A stretch of DNA of 64,000 bases from contig CM019066.1 of NCBI GenBank assembly GCA_009667805.1, positions 330,888,619-330,952,618 on the forward strand, read 5' to 3'. Below, one piece after another: positions 22,149-36,602 of this stretch. Below the pieces are notes generated by a model that had not been told where the DNA came from, ran no database searches, and saw only the letters and a list, made by a program, of their open reading frames with translations. This stretch comes from Leptobrachium leishanense. Taxonomy: Eukaryota; Chordata; Amphibia; Anura; Megophryidae. A program made the translations under genes and the position numbers. Numbering within the stretch: position 1 is the first letter of the stretch; the number at the start of each line of letters is the position of its first letter.

Positions 22149-22965
22149 GTTTAGGGGCCTTGGATGGTTATGATTATCCGACGGTAATGCCGAATTCCTT
22201 CTCCGTATTTTCTGAATTGAAAACTCCAAAGTGTGAAAGACGCCGTAAGCTTACTTTTTTGTCAAAAGTCGTGCACAAATTGATGGCTCTGTAGAGTTTT
22301 GTTATTACCTTTGCCATTTTATACCAAGTAAAACACTGAAAGCTGCTCTCAGATTTCTGCTGGGGACTACATGCGTTTAGTTGGCATGGTCTGATAATGA
22401 TACTTTTAGTTTATTGTGTACTTAAAGCACTTACTCTTCCAGCGAGCAGCATGCCAGCTTGTTCCGCTTTCTCAAAAAGCTTTTGTTAGTTGTGGAATCA
22501 ACTTAATTCTGCATAACTCTGCTAAGATTACACTTTGTTTTGTTCCATGGATGTGAACCCATGTATCATCTGTTGGCGAACACTTGTAGATATTTCCTAT
22601 AAAATATCCTGTTTCCAGAAAATCTAAAGTGTTTGCCTCTCTGCTTTCTCACATTTGATTTCTAGTAATGCCTATGATCCATGTTTTGAAAGGAAGCCAC
22701 TTTAAATGTATTAGAGTTTTGTTTTTGGAGAAATGTTTTTATTGGAAGTTTTATATTTTATTTTGCAAGTGACTTGACTCTTCAAAACTAAGTCCATGTT
22801 TCAGGTGTTTAAGTTCACATATTTTACTAACTGGTAGACTTTTAGGATCAGGGATCAGATAAATATTGATATGTTATAAATTGCAGGACCTGAATGGCCA
22901 CAAGGCAAGCTGGGCAAAAGCCCATTTTACCAGAATCGTGAGGAGCTGAGGAATGTATGGCGAGA
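22149..22965. other. Unassigned DNA after the gypsy element
   Basis: No gene, terminal repeat or recognised family. Confidence 0.4.
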
Positions 22966-22968
22966 CAA

Positions 22969-23571
22969 AGGGCCCTATTCCCTAGTGTGCACTAAAATGG
23001 GGACACTAACAGCAAAACTCTGAACCTGCAGATTCCTCTGTAGCTTCCACATTTTAGTGCGACATTCCAAGGCAGGCGCTACCTTGGCACCTTGCCCTGG
23101 AACGCAGCATTAACCGCTGGAATACTTGGGGTAGCACCACCGCGAGTATCATGCCCTCAAATCCATAGGACTCCATGGAGGTTTACTCATCCGGGCCACG
23201 AGCCCTGCTCGATTTTGCTTTCGCAAGATCGCGGAGCGATCACGAAGGGAGACTGGGAACAATTTCTTTCCAGTATCACTTTGCTTCCGGCCAGGAGAAG
23301 CGGCGGATTGGGCCACCGTTTTTGCCATGGGATGAGAGGTAAGTATCGGATTTATTGGGCTGGTTTTTAGGGGGTGCTAAATGATTTTGCAAAAGCGGAA
23401 TCATCTAGCACCCACTTTTAAGTATAGCTAAAGTTTTGGCTTGCGCGTCCCTGCTGTAATTAGTGCTAGCACTTTGTAATACCTTACTTATCTTAACGCT
23501 AATTAATGATTGCGCTCCCCATGTTAAGTATAGGATGCATAAACCAATGCGCAAAGAGATTTCTTGAGTTA
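22969..23571. repeat. MITE-like repeat (GGGCCCTATT family), copy 1
   Basis: Collinear, in opposite orientation, with 60638-63062. Shared stretches include the CATTTTAG block, GACTCCATGGAGG, the TCGCNNGATCGC palindrome region and GTGCTAAATGATT. It starts GGGCCCTATTCCCTAGTGT and loses similarity after about 23571, where the far end seems to be replaced. No coding capacity. Confidence 0.7.
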
Positions 23572-23730
23572 GAGTCGGAAAAACAACCGCAAAACCGCCG
23601 AATTGAATGGAAAAAACTTTGAAAACATCGGATCTGATCCGATAAAACCGCTGACTGCTGAATTCATTGCAGGGTCGGGGAATTTGACTCCCTGAAGCGT
23701 GGGGAACGAAAGAGCTCTTTGAATAACCCT
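23572..23730. repeat. End of a Harbinger-type MITE (CAGGGTTATT family)
   Basis: The right edge CTCTTTGAATAACCCTG (about 23714-23730) matches the terminal repeats at 42964-43875, and the adjoining AATTTGACTCCCTGAAGCG region is similar in style. Only one end is seen. Confidence 0.5.
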
Positions 23731-23739
23731 GTTCGTTTT

Positions 23740-24825
23740 TAGCAATAAAATATTCAATATATAACTAAAGGTTATTGCTCCCCCTTACAATAAATAGGGC
23801 ACTTCTGCAAGGCTTGGTCTCTGCCTGCAGTTCAATAGTTTGCTCCTGTCAAAAGGGCACATTTGTAATTATTTCCATTAAGTCACCCATCTGTAAATCT
23901 TTATTTTGTTAAGTTTGAAGGAATATAAATTGTGTCAAGTTATACCACTGAAGCAACTTAAGTGGAATGAAAACGATCTGAGCGTCATTCGCCTACACCT
24001 TCTTTTCTAATTTTTAGCTTCAACAAACAAATTGACAGCGCTGGCATGGTTTGCATTACAGCATTTGCTCGTAAAATGTCTCGTACAAAATATTCTTTAA
24101 AGAACAGTGTGAAATGCCAACTGGTGAAAATATAATCTTAATAGAGCAACTGGATTCTGAGTCAGTGATCTCTGCCTAATGATAAAGTACATATTTAGCC
24201 CCAGGAAACTATAATTTCTTCATGTAACATTTTAATGAGGGGTCAACAGCCAAGATCCAGTGGAATGTTTGGTTGTCAAGTGTAATAACATCTATAGCCT
24301 GCAAAAATAATGAGTGTCTTGAAACGAATGTTTTTCGAGTTAAACTGACAATAGTCATAAAAATGTATTCAGTTACCAAATATACTATAGAATGGGTACG
24401 TTTTGAATTTTGAGGTGAGTAAATCGTTGCGATCAACATAAAAGCAGATTTTATTGACAAAATCCATTCGTGATAAGAAAAAAATATATATTTCTGTTTT
24501 GAATCAATGTATAAATGCCAAGCAATGTCTTTTCAGTCAAAATACATAATATCATTTTTTTCTATGTAACTCTGCAACACTCACCTACTTGAACTAATGA
24601 TGATAACATGTAGGTAAAACTTCAGTCTAGTATCATAATGGTCATCTACAATGGCAAAATATCATATATCATAGCATATATCTCTCAATTAAAGTCAAAT
24701 TCCTTCTCAAAACATTATTGGTAGTTGATAACGTGGCAGGATGGTGGGAACCTAAATTTGACTTCATGCCAGTCTCTGTAGATCTCGCCTTCTACTTTAT
24801 GCAGGAAGGATTATATAATCCATCA
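23740..24825. other. Unassigned DNA
   Basis: No gene or family recognised. Confidence 0.35.
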
Positions 24826-24832
24826 TGTAATA

Positions 24833-25150
24833 CAGTGGAAAGAAGAGTGTGTGAACCTTTGGAATTAGTTGGTTTTCTGCATGAATTGGTCATGAAATGT
24901 CATCTCAACTTCATCAAAGTCACAAGTATAGACAAACACAGTATGCTATAGCTATTACCACTCACAATTATAATCTTTCATGTCGTTATTAAAAGCCATT
25001 ACATATTCACAGTGTTGTCGAACAAGTAAGTGAACATTTGGATTTATAGCTAGTTGATCCTCCTTTGGCAGCAGTAACCTCAACCAAGCTTCTCTGGTAA
25101 CTGGAAATTAGACCTACTCAATATTCAGGAGGGATTTTGGACCACTGTTG
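24833..25150 (-). mobile_element. Tc1 remnant, 3' end only
   Basis: The minus strand encodes a Tc1 transposase C-terminus (WSKIPPEY, then EVTAAKGGS) at about 25045-25145. Two direct repeats, GTGAACCTTTGGAATTA (about 24849-24865) and GTGAACATTTGGATTTA (about 25031-25047), form the IR/DR end. The outer edge is next to TA at 24831-24832. The 5' part is missing. Confidence 0.7.
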
Positions 25151-25429
25151 TTTACAGAGAAAAGAAGATGTCAGCCACACTGGGTTTTCACAGCAGATCA
25201 ATTTTATTTTGAAACCAGAAAACAGTTTCAGCTCTAACATAGAGCCTTTAGAAAGGCGGCACACTAGCATACTGTACTGCGTCCGTTACGGATGCACTTT
25301 TTCACGGGAGATATTGGTGTCAACAGACTATCAGTTAGTTATTACGGATGTTGAAAATAAAGAAGGAAAAAAAGGAGGGAAAAAAAGAAAAGAAAAAGGA
25401 GTTTTGTTCTGGGTGGAGTCTGATCCTAG

Positions 25430-26973
25430 ATGGATTCAGGAGAGGCTGTGGCGTTTGTGCTCATCACATATACTTATTTGAGGAAAACAAAGAAGCAAAA
25501 GTGGTGGGTTCATCCTGTCAACTGTGCGCGATACTGTCATGGTGCCTTTGTGACGCTATACAAGCCACTACGGGAGAAGGACCCAGTGAAGTTCTTCAGC
25601 TTTCTCAGGATGTCGATACCATCGTTCAACGAGCTTTTGGCCACTGTGAGAGAGCAGTTGAGGAAGATTGACATCAACATGAGGACCACCATATCACCTG
25701 AGTTGCTTTTCTTCACATTAAGGTAAGAAAGGAAGTCTGTAGTGACGTGCTCACTATTTTTAAGACTGAGACACACAGAACATATATACCCAGTCATTGC
25801 TCGTTGGGGTTGAGGGGATGCTTGTGGTTGGTCCCACTTCTGTTGAGCCTGAGGGTGTTGGCTCTCTTGATTCTGCGGTGCTTGATTTTCTCGGTTCTAT
25901 GCTGCTTACTGTGGGTCTTGGCTCTAAACTTATTTTCAGGAAGGATAGTTGATCAGCATAAATGTAATTGCGGATCTTCTTGGCTCCTGACCCCGATCAT
26001 TCCTCCTGTTTTTTTATGCTGCGTACATAGTTGTCCCTCAAGGTGCGCCATTTGACGATGACTTCTTGTACTAAAAAACAAAAAGAATGACATAAAGTTA
26101 CTAAATGCACTCATAACCCAAAACCTCTATGTTCTTTAAAGGTATCTTGCGCGTGGCTGCAGTTTGCAAGATATACATTACTCGTTTCGTATTGGGAGAT
26201 CAACGGCAGGTATTTTGATATGGAAAGTGTGTAAAACTATTTGGAACACACTCAAAGATGAATGCATACCGACGCCAACCGAGGACACATGGGCCCATAT
26301 AGCTTGCGGATTTCAAAAAAGAGACGATTTCCTGAACTGCCTTGGGGCAGTGGACGGGAAACACATCCGATTTATCAAGCCAGAGCGAAGTGGATCATTG
26401 TATATGAACTACAAACACTTGGACTACTGGCAGTAGCTGACGCTAACTACAGATTCACGTATGTCGATGTTGTATCGTATGGTAAAGACTCCGACACGAC
26501 TATTTCGAAATTCGACCATCTGGGACCAAATTCAGAGCAGGAGCCTGAGTATACCAAGGCCAAAATAATTACCTGGCACCGACATCGCTGTGCCATTCGC
26601 CTTTGTGGGGGATGAGGCGTTTGGACTGTTCTCTAACTTACTGCACCCATATTGTGGAACACAGCTGAGCGATAAGAAGCGGGTGTTCAATTATAGGTTG
26701 TCCAGAGCTAGGCACTATGTGGAATGTTCATTTGGCATCCTAACAAACAAATGGCACATTTTCCATCGGCCATTGAATGTAAATGTCGACATTGTAAAGT
26801 GCTGCTGTGTGTTACACAACTTTGTCCGAGACTGAGATGGCTACAATCTCGATGACTATGTGAACACTGCTGCTATGTGTGTAAATACTAGAAACTTTCG
26901 CTCTAGAGACACTTTAGCGGATTATTTTGTGAGTGAGAATGGACAAGTACCATGGCAGATGGGTAGAATTTAA
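25430..26973 (+). pseudogene. Harbinger (HARBI1-like) transposase, two exons, decayed
   Basis: Exon 1 is 25430-25722 and exon 2 is 26142-26973. The intron has a consensus donor (AAG/GTAAGA) and acceptor (TTCTTTAAAG/G), and splicing joins the frames exactly to give TLRYLARGC. Exon 1 carries the LREKD..FFSFLRMS region. Exon 2 has GAVDGKHI (first Asp), FVGDEAFG (second Asp) and YVECSFGIL (Glu), the PIF/Harbinger DDE triad. Damage: about 10 bases lost after NYKH (about 26415), another shift near 26565, and a stop at 26833-26835 (R/D then TGA) before the natural end at 26971-26973. AATAAA follows at 27095-27100. About the usual 350-residue length if repaired. Confidence 0.9.
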
Positions 26974-27383
26974 ATGTAAATATAGTGATTTCTTTTTCTC
27001 TGTCACCAGTTTTCAAATAATATAGTTTTGTAAAGTCATTTTTGAATAGTGATTTGAATAGTTATTTGTGTATATTGATTTGTAAAAACTTGTAAATAAA
27101 AATGTATATAGTTATGATCTTTAATTTGTCTCATACTGTGTTTTTTGGCGTTTGGGCATTTTTGGGATTGAATTTTGAAAGTGTTTTTTTTCCCATTTTT
27201 TTTGTAAATCAGTTGGAAACGTGAAACTGAAACAGAATAGTGTTGTAAATGTCAAAAAGTGCCAGTATATGGTCTTGGGGTAGGAGTAGGGCTAGGGGTA
27301 GGGTTTGCAATGCATAAAACAGTTCAATTGAATTACACATAATTTACAACGCTGAAATACATTTTTACCAAAAAAGGTATATA

Positions 27384-28997
<1,614 letters not shown>

Positions 28998-29380
28998 TAA
29001 TATGTGCGCATTTCAATAAACAAGTGGACAAAGCAGCGTAGAAACATTAAAACAGTAATGGGCACTTTTGTACTGAGAATTTGTTAAAACGTATGGTCAT
29101 ATGGGTTAAAGACAGACACCCGATAGACACAAATACTGTCCAGCCAGGACTCGTAATCCTCGTACAGCTGTTTAGCAACCTCAGCCCATGCTTCCCCTTT
29201 CTTCACTTTGTCCTTATAGTTGGAATTTGCGGTGTCCCACAACTCAGGGGTGCTGTTGGACTAGGTGGATGGGCTCCTCTGCATCCATCACAGGTGAGCA
29301 GGAACGCTTGCTGTGTGTGTGTAGGAGATGGCGATGGATCGTGAGAGGAGCTGATGTGCAGCGAGTCGAGCGTCTCACGT

Positions 29381-29906
29381 TGTCACGAGTAGTGCCACAG
29401 GTCGAGGTTGCAAGCCCAAGGTGCAAGTGATACACAGGAAATACTTGAGATGTTGCAAATCAAATGGGGATTTATTAAGGAAAACAATAAACATGGAGAA
29501 GCAATACTGGAAAGTCTCTGGTTGGGGAGCGCAGAAGGGAAGTCTTGGGACAGGTGCAATAAAGGGGTCTCGAGGCACAATACCGGTAGGGGTGATCCAG
29601 AATGCAGAGTCCAGGGGGAAAGCCAGGGGTTCGGTACACAGATATCAGGATAGCTATGGAGCTTCTGGGCAGGCTTGATGTCAGACTTGGAGTGTTGGCA
29701 CTTTGCAAGCAAAATGCAGAAGCATCCTGGGACAGGCGTGCCTCTGCCTAAATAGTCATTGTAGGTCCTCATTAGGTGCACCTGCTGATCCTGCAAGTGT
29801 GAGTCTCGAAGCAAATTCCAGCAAGACAGGGCTTGAAGGGTGCTGCCTGGGGAAATCAGGATGGTGCAGCACCAGATCTGCCTTTCTTCCGCCGGCGGCG
29901 GCGTGG
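29381..29906 (-). mobile_element. Probable solo LTR, minus strand
   Basis: The minus strand has a TATA-like CTATTTAGGCAG (about 29735-29750), AATAAAT (about 29470) and an end ACTCGTGACA. CACGT is present on both sides (29376-29380 and 29907-29911), a possible 5-bp duplication. The other edge lacks a clear terminal TG, which keeps this tentative. Confidence 0.5.
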
Positions 29907-29911
29907 CACGT

Positions 29912-31285
29912 GTCAAACGGCACACTTTGCTATACTATATCTAGGCAAACATTACAAATGAGTATACTGATTGATTCGCACAAGGTATAGATCAAAGCCG
30001 AGTAAATATTGTGTTAACCAGAGAAGCCCGGTTTATCCAATGCACCTCCCATAAGTAAAACTAAATTTATCAAGGCAAATGCAAAGATCTAATAAGCCCA
30101 AAGTCAGGGACAAGACTTGGAAGAAAGAAGTATAATGAAGCATCTGGATGAGTACAGATAGGCCTAGGTGATGACTTCATATAGACATTATTGCTGGAAC
30201 AACTGAGTGTGTTAGTGTGGTCAAATCGACTGTTTTCTTGGACATGAATTGCTTCAGATGTTGAAAATGTTACCATGTGGTTAATATAATTAGCATTGAA
30301 AAGAAATGTAATTAAACCGTTTGTCAAGGAGTAATCTCATAAGAATGCTCCATGGCAGAGGGTTTCAGTTGCTGCTCATGCTGGTTCTATGACCAGGAAA
30401 ATATGGCATAACTAGCAACCTTAGGGCGAATTCATACCAAACTGGTGCCAGGATATAGCTCTGCTAAATGAAAGAAGCATCATTGTCACAAGTTGGCACC
30501 AAGACACGGTTTTAGGTGTCAAAATTGCCACAAGGTTGTTGTTCCTGTGTGAAATTCAGACACCACTACCCTGTAAGTTACACTGTCTTTATACATACTT
30601 ATGGTCATTTCAAAAAAACAGATAAAGCCAAATACACCTAAACAACTAAAACAGAAATCTAACAGTTTTTCTTTAAGAGGTAAAATGAATGCAGGCGACA
30701 CATTCTGCTGATCGTCAATCTCTGAGCGTTTGTTGGTAAAATCATCCTGCCATAACAGAATCTACTGGAAGCATGACAAGTTTTTTTATTATATTATTAT
30801 TGTATCCATTTTATTAATTTATTGATTGCCATGTATCTGTATATAATGTTATAAAGCAACATATTGTTTAGTTTTCAATGTTTTGAACAGTTAATTCATG
30901 GGGGTTGAGAAAACAAACACTGGGCTAAGGGGATGACTGTAAAAATGAATGTCGACTCCAATAAACAACAAATCACGTTCATCGTGTTCGCTGTTAAAAA
31001 GCGGATATATACGGGAATAAGTTGTGTCCTAAGCCAAAAGAAATTGCTCTGTTTATAGTACATATTTGTTACATGTTATCAGATTATTCTTAGTTTTCAT
31101 TCACAGTTTCATTATGCTATTTTAGGAGGTTGTAATACATTAATTGGACATATTTTCCATGGATTTGCTCTGCATAGACCCTCGGTAAGGAATAACGTGT
31201 GATCCAAAATTTGGTGCAAACTTATTTTAAATAGACTTTGCGTATCAGAATTAAAAATTAAACAAATTATTATTATTATTATTAT
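29912..31285. other. Unassigned DNA
   Basis: No gene or family recognised. A short ATT microsatellite lies at about 31267-31286. Confidence 0.35.
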
Positions 31286-31292
31286 TTTTGAG

Positions 31293-31490
31293 AAAGTATT
31301 TTACCAGGATGGATACATTGAGATTTCTCTCGTTTTCAAGTATGTCCTGGGTTGCGAGTATGTACCGTTAGGTGTCTTGCCCAATGACACTTACTGGAGA
31401 GGTGCTCTTGCTGGGATTCGAACCCATGTCTCCACAGTCTCCACGGTTATAGAGCAGTGATGCTACCTCTACTCTACCCAGCCGGTAAAG
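31293..31490 (-). repeat. tRNA-derived SINE
   Basis: On the minus strand it begins with a tRNA-like head: CTGGGTAGAGTAGAGGTAGC, then GGGTTCGAATCCCAGC, a B-box match. A body with TTGGGCAAGACACCTAACGG and CCTGGTAAAATACTTT follows. Copies: 14092, 45637 and 63373. Confidence 0.75.
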
Positions 31491-31604
31491 CCCTGTTCTG
31501 ACCTGACTGCTCTTATCAACTAGATTCATAATACATAATAGGGTCTAGCCGGTTATGTAATAGCGCAAGCTGCTATTCCCACCTAAATGCAAGCTTTCTT
31601 TGAG

Positions 31605-31700
31605 GCTTGATGGTCTATTCACAAAGCACCGAACTTGTGTGCAAATTGTGCCAAATTGGCATCGGCGAATTCCCCCAAACCGAAAATAAAGTAAGTCTCC
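31605..31700. repeat. Fragment of the TATTCAC-family MITE
   Basis: GGTCTATTCACAAAGCACCG resembles the end of the element at 48388-49172. Only one end is seen. Confidence 0.45.
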
Positions 31701-32216
31701 TATTCTCCTAATAGGAGTTTCAATCAATAAGAATGTATCAAAATAATAAAAAGGTCCTTTAAACATAATAAAAGTCTGTTACAAAATAAAGTCTTTAAAA
31801 AAATGTCAGTATTGATCAGTGGCCCCAAATATTCTGACTCAGATCACTAATACAGTGGCTTAGTCGTTAATACCGAAATGCTAATGGCTTACGGCTTGAG
31901 TACAATTAATCCATTAGCAAGCCAATTTTAATGGCCCCGTCAGAATAGGGCTCGAAGTGTCCTCTAGATCTCATATTGCGTTGGTTATATTATAGCCAGG
32001 TTTATACCAGCAATAAAGGGTAACCAGAAAAGCAAATGAGCTGATTGTCACAGGAAAATTACATTGGGTTTGTAAGTTCCACTGGTCATCAAGGAAGACT
32101 CTTTTGACATATGAATGATCAGTGAATTCCTTATTTCTAAACTCGACCTCCTTCTTGTAAAAGAATTTGACTATGTTGCCCCTGGCATTAATAAAGCACA
32201 ACTCCCAACACGGTGA
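31700..32216. other. Unassigned DNA
   Basis: No gene recognised. Confidence 0.3.
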
Positions 32217-32220
32217 TTAA

Positions 32221-33364
32221 CCCTTTCGCTGCTGAGCCTTTTCCCACCCCTGTGCTGAGCTCATTTTTACCGGTTTTGCTCATCATGTTTAAACGCGTTT
32301 TGAAGCATTATTTTAATATATGACCCAGACATATTATATGTCGTTCTTTCCGGCAGACTGTGCAGATGCATAATATGTCATTATTATATGTATACGTTAT
32401 GTCATGTCTGTATATTATAACAAAAAATGCAATAAAATTAGAATTTTCAATAATTTACAATGTGTAAAGTGTTTTTTTTCACATTTTAAAATGCGATCGT
32501 TTGCGGTTATATTTTCTATGGGGTGCGCTTGTTAAAAAAATTAGAAATTAGGAATCGTTACTTTTTTGGGGAAAATTCCGTGTTTTTTAGCAAACGCCCC
32601 CCCATAGAAAAAATCGTTAGTGCAGCATCATTGTTCACATTATAATTGAAATGGGAACAATAATGTTGCACTAATAAATTTAAAAAAAAAAAAAACTTTT
32701 TTTATTTTTTTAATTTTATTTTTAATTTTTTCTTTTTACTTTTTACATGGTCATGTTTGGTATCATTGGAAAGGCCACGCTCTGGCCGTTCCAATGATAG
32801 TAAACATTAACCCCTAGCTGTCACGGATCGGGAGATAGGGGGTTCATTGGAACCCCCTATCTCCACTATAGGTGACAGCAAGGTGTTAATTTAAAAACTG
32901 GCGCCATCGCGCTCTGCGCGATGACGCCAGTCATTAGGGGGATATCCCAGAAGCTTGGCCGACATCCAAGATGTCGGCCAGCTCCGGGAGGGGACCGCGA
33001 TACGGCGCATGTTGGCGCCATATCGCGATCCAGCGCCCTAGGGGTTAAAGACAGCCACCGCTTGGAAGGGCAGGCTGTGCCCTTCCAGGTGGTGCCTGCC
33101 TTTAATCGCTGGCCCGCACGGATGGGGAGGGGGAGAGGTCCGAAGGACCTCCCCCTCTCCCCTTCAGGCACCTTCCCTGCAATGGCGGGGGGTGCCTGAA
33201 ATAGATGTCATCGCGCATGCGCGATGATGCCTATCGTGCCCGCCGGGGTCCCGGCGGTTGGGCTGACATCGATGATGTCAGCCCACACCGGGGGGCCGAG
33301 CGATCAGCCGGAATACCGGCTGATCGCGGGCTGCAAAGGGAGGACGCACTCAGCATTGAAAGGG
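32221..33364. mobile_element. piggyBac-like non-autonomous element
   Basis: The ends are CCCTTTCGCTGCTGAG and the complement of CCCTTTCAATGCTGAG, between TTAA tetranucleotides (32217-32220 and 33365-33368). TTAA duplication with CCC termini is the piggyBac signature. The inside is AT-rich at left and GC-rich at right, with perfect hairpins such as GGGAGATAGGGGG / CCCCCTATCTCC (about 32830-32862). No transposase. Confidence 0.8.
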
Positions 33365-33514
33365 TTAAAAACATCATCAGTCTTGCTTTGATAGAGTGAC
33401 CTATTCCATACTAAGCCATGTCACCTTAGAGTGGAATTATTATAATGGTCTAAATCACTGTTTCCACACCCTGATCCTCAGGTCCTCCAGGTATCTGAAG
33501 CAAACACAGGTGAT

Positions 33515-34400
33515 ATGATATCCGTAGGGTCGGCGCCCCACGAGGAAAGTCCTGCAGTCTGGCATTTGAAGAGGCAAAGATGGAGGATGCCAGGAGCAGG
33601 TCATTGTTGGATCTTAGGGTTTGGGCTGGGTGTATTTGGTGATTAGTGAGGAAAGGTAGTGAGGAGCGGGGTCATTGAGGGTTTTGTAGGTCAGGGTGAA
33701 AAGTTTAAATTTGATTCTGCTGTGGATGGGGAGCCAGTGTAGGGATTCACAGAGAGAAGTGGCAGAGACAGAGTGAAAGATACAATGGCTAAGCTGGGCT
33801 GATGTGTTTTTAGGATGGACTGCAGGGGGAGAGGTGGGAGATAGGAAGGCCAGTCAGGAGGTTGTTGCAGTAGTCCAGGCAGGAGATTACAAGAGAGTGG
33901 ATAAATTGCCTGGTGGAAATGTACTAATTTTGGCGATATTGCTGAGGTGATTGCAGCAAGATGAGGAGAGTGATTGAATGTGTAGGGGCTGAAGGAAAGG
34001 CTGGAGTCAAGAGTCAGTCCGAGGCAGAAGACTTGGGCTTAAGGAAGGAAAGTCATACCATCAACACGTCTAGAAAAGTCACAAATCAGAGTAGAGTTAG
34101 AGAGGACACTAGAAGGAGCTCGGTCTTGGACATATTGATCTTCAGGTAGTGAGAGGCCATCCATACAAAGATCCCAGACAGACAGACAGACAGTCACTCA
34201 CCTGAGAGAGAACAAAGGGGGAGGGATTGGGAGTGGAGATGTAGATCTGAATACTATCTGCGTATAGGTGATACTTGAAGCCATAGTTGGTGATGAGTTT
34301 ACCCTGGGAGGAGGTATAGATAGAGAAGAGCAGAAGAACTAGGACTGAGCCATGGGGTACGCCGACTGACAGAGGTAAACCTTAAAGTCTGGCCTGTTAG
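33515..34400 (-). pseudogene. L2/CR1-type LINE reverse-transcriptase remnant
   Basis: The minus strand reads [20 protein letters not shown], then [13 protein letters not shown] (a degraded YADD), MSKTELLL, and further downstream blocks of LINE thumb sequence with many stops. Motif order is that of non-LTR RT of the L2/CR1 group. Both ends are truncated. Confidence 0.7.
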
Positions 34401-35300
34401 GGGGACTTGACGACAAGGGTTGGGAACCACTGGGCTAACTAATTCAGACAAAAGCATTACTTGGGACAAGGAGTTTACTTTTGATCACTTGTGAGTAGTA
34501 TCAACTTCACTACTTTGCACTAAATTGAACTAATAATTTGGAAATTTATTGCTACATAGACTAAATGATACTATATAAAGAATAATCATATCTTCATCCA
34601 GTTTTAAGAAGATAAATGATAACCGTACTGGCGTGCCGTCAGGCTATCCACACTTTGGTTATCTGGCTGCTATTTATTGTGAAACAAATCATCTCAGTCA
34701 TTCAGTGGGGTTTGTCATGGCCCTTTTTATATAAAAATTTCCTTGCTATTGAATTTCTGTAATGCATGGAAACTTGATTTGTAAACACAGCATTCCATTG
34801 TTAATCTGTCATCAAATATAATTATTCTGAGTGAAAATGGAGCAATGGGTAAATGCTTCTTTCGCTGTTCCTGAATTTAATGATGCACATGTAAGCCTGA
34901 AGTTATTCAATAGCTTACATTAAAGGCACAAACAAAATGTAATGGTATTTTCAATGTTAATGAGATCAGTGATGTTATGTTTTAATTGCTTTTTCAGAAG
35001 CATGGACTAATATTTTCTTTTTTTTTATCCACTCAAATCCAAAAAAGGAATCTATACAGCAAATCTTGTCGTACAAGTTTTGTGGTTAACCAAGAAACAT
35101 GCTATGAGTCAGGCTATTGGAAAGGGAGCAGTAATTAAAGACAAATGCTATGACATAACCATTTATACGCAGAAGAGAGGTTTCAGAGTAGATGTACCTC
35201 AGAGCGCAGCTTAACAAGTGTTATCTGCGAGTTTTCAGTCATTAATTAATTTATTTTAATCTGATTTATGTCATGGGTTGTTTTATTTCATAAACCTCAA
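34400..35300. other. Unassigned AT-rich DNA
   Basis: No gene or repeat recognised. Confidence 0.35.
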
Positions 35301-35306
35301 CTATCA

Positions 35307-35720
35307 GAGTTATCCAAAGAGATCCGAATTGCTTGAGAAAGGTAACCGAACGCTGAAAATAAGCATTCGGTTATCTTTCCTGGCCATTCGGCTATCCAGA
35401 GAGCAGGCAATTCGCCAAATCCTGGCGAATTGCCTGAACATATGGTGCCTGTACGGTGCCTATTCGAGGGCAGTGAAAACCCCATGAAAAAGAACTGCTT
35501 CGGCTATTCAGAGAACACAAACCAGCAGTGAAAGGTTCCCCTAATGCCCTGCCATTCGGTGGTTTAATTCGGCAAATTTATTCAGGAGAATCCCATAGGC
35601 TTCAATGTTAAAAATATTCCCGTTTTAATTCAATATCTAATAAACCGTTCATTATAAAATTCTGCAGCAAAAAGTCTCTTTATTTATAGATTTTTTAGGA
35701 TACTTTAAGCATTTTTCTTA
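35307..35720. mobile_element. Harbinger-type MITE, left half
   Basis: Collinear with 42966-43370 (AGTTATCCAAAGAGATCCGA at the start). It stops abruptly at about 35720, where the next TTAA-type element begins without its left end. Confidence 0.8.
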
Positions 35721-35729
35721 AAAAAAAAT

Positions 35730-36527
35730 TCATATTATAAATCGATCTTTCCGGCAGACTCGGCAGATTCATAATATGTCATTATTTTATATATACGTCA
35801 CGTCCTGTCTGTATATTATAATAAAAAATGCAATAAAATTAGAATTTTCAATAATTTACAATGTGTAAAGCTATTTTTTTCCACATTTTAACATGCGATC
35901 ATTTGTGGTTATATTTTCTATGCGGTGCGCTTGTTAAAAAAATTAGAAATGGGGACTCGTTACATTTTTTTGGGGGAAAACCTCACTATTTTTAACAAAC
36001 GCACTGCATACAAAAATCGTTAGTGCAGCATCAGTGTTCACATTATAATTGAAATGGGAACAATATTGCTGCATTAACAAATCAAACAAAAAAAACCTTA
36101 ATTTTTCTTTATTTTTTTTTAAATATTTTTTTTCTTTAATGTTTACATGGTCATGTTTGGTATCGCTGGAAAGGTCATGCTCTGACCAATCCAACAGTAC
36201 CAAACATTAACCCCTCGCTGCCACGGATCGGGAGATAGGGGGTTTATTGGAACCCCCTATCTCCACCATTGGTGGCAGTTAGGGGTTAACTCCAGGACTG
36301 GCGTCATCATGCTATGCACGATGATGCCAGTCATCGGGGGCATTCCCGGAAGCTTGGCCGACATCCAAGATGTCAGCCAGCTCCGGGAGAGGATCACGAT
36401 TCAGCGCTTTTTGGCGCCGAATCGTGATCCGGCACCCAAGGCTTTAAAGGCAGGCACGGTTTGGAAGGGCAGGCTTCAGGAGGAACATAGGCAGGACGCG
36501 CTGAGCGTGTCCTTAGCAGCCAAGTGG
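35730..36527. mobile_element. piggyBac-like element, left-truncated
   Basis: Collinear with 32325-33364 (CTTTCCGGCAGACT, the TTTGGTATC block, the GGGAGATAGGGGG hairpin). The right end has TTAA at 36528-36531. The left end is missing at the join with the previous MITE. Confidence 0.75.
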
Positions 36528-36602
36528 TTAAGAGGTAGCATGACAGGTATGGATATATCAGTGGAGGGGATTCATGTCATCCCATTAAAATAGGTTCATT
36601 AA

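Noticed and set aside
31400..31490. Functional tRNA gene
   Set aside because: The B-box-like GGTTCGAATCC is present, but the head lacks a proper cloverleaf and belongs to a dispersed SINE.
32866..33399. GC-rich open frames on both strands
   Set aside because: Inside a non-autonomous TTAA element. Hairpin-rich sequence explains the openness.
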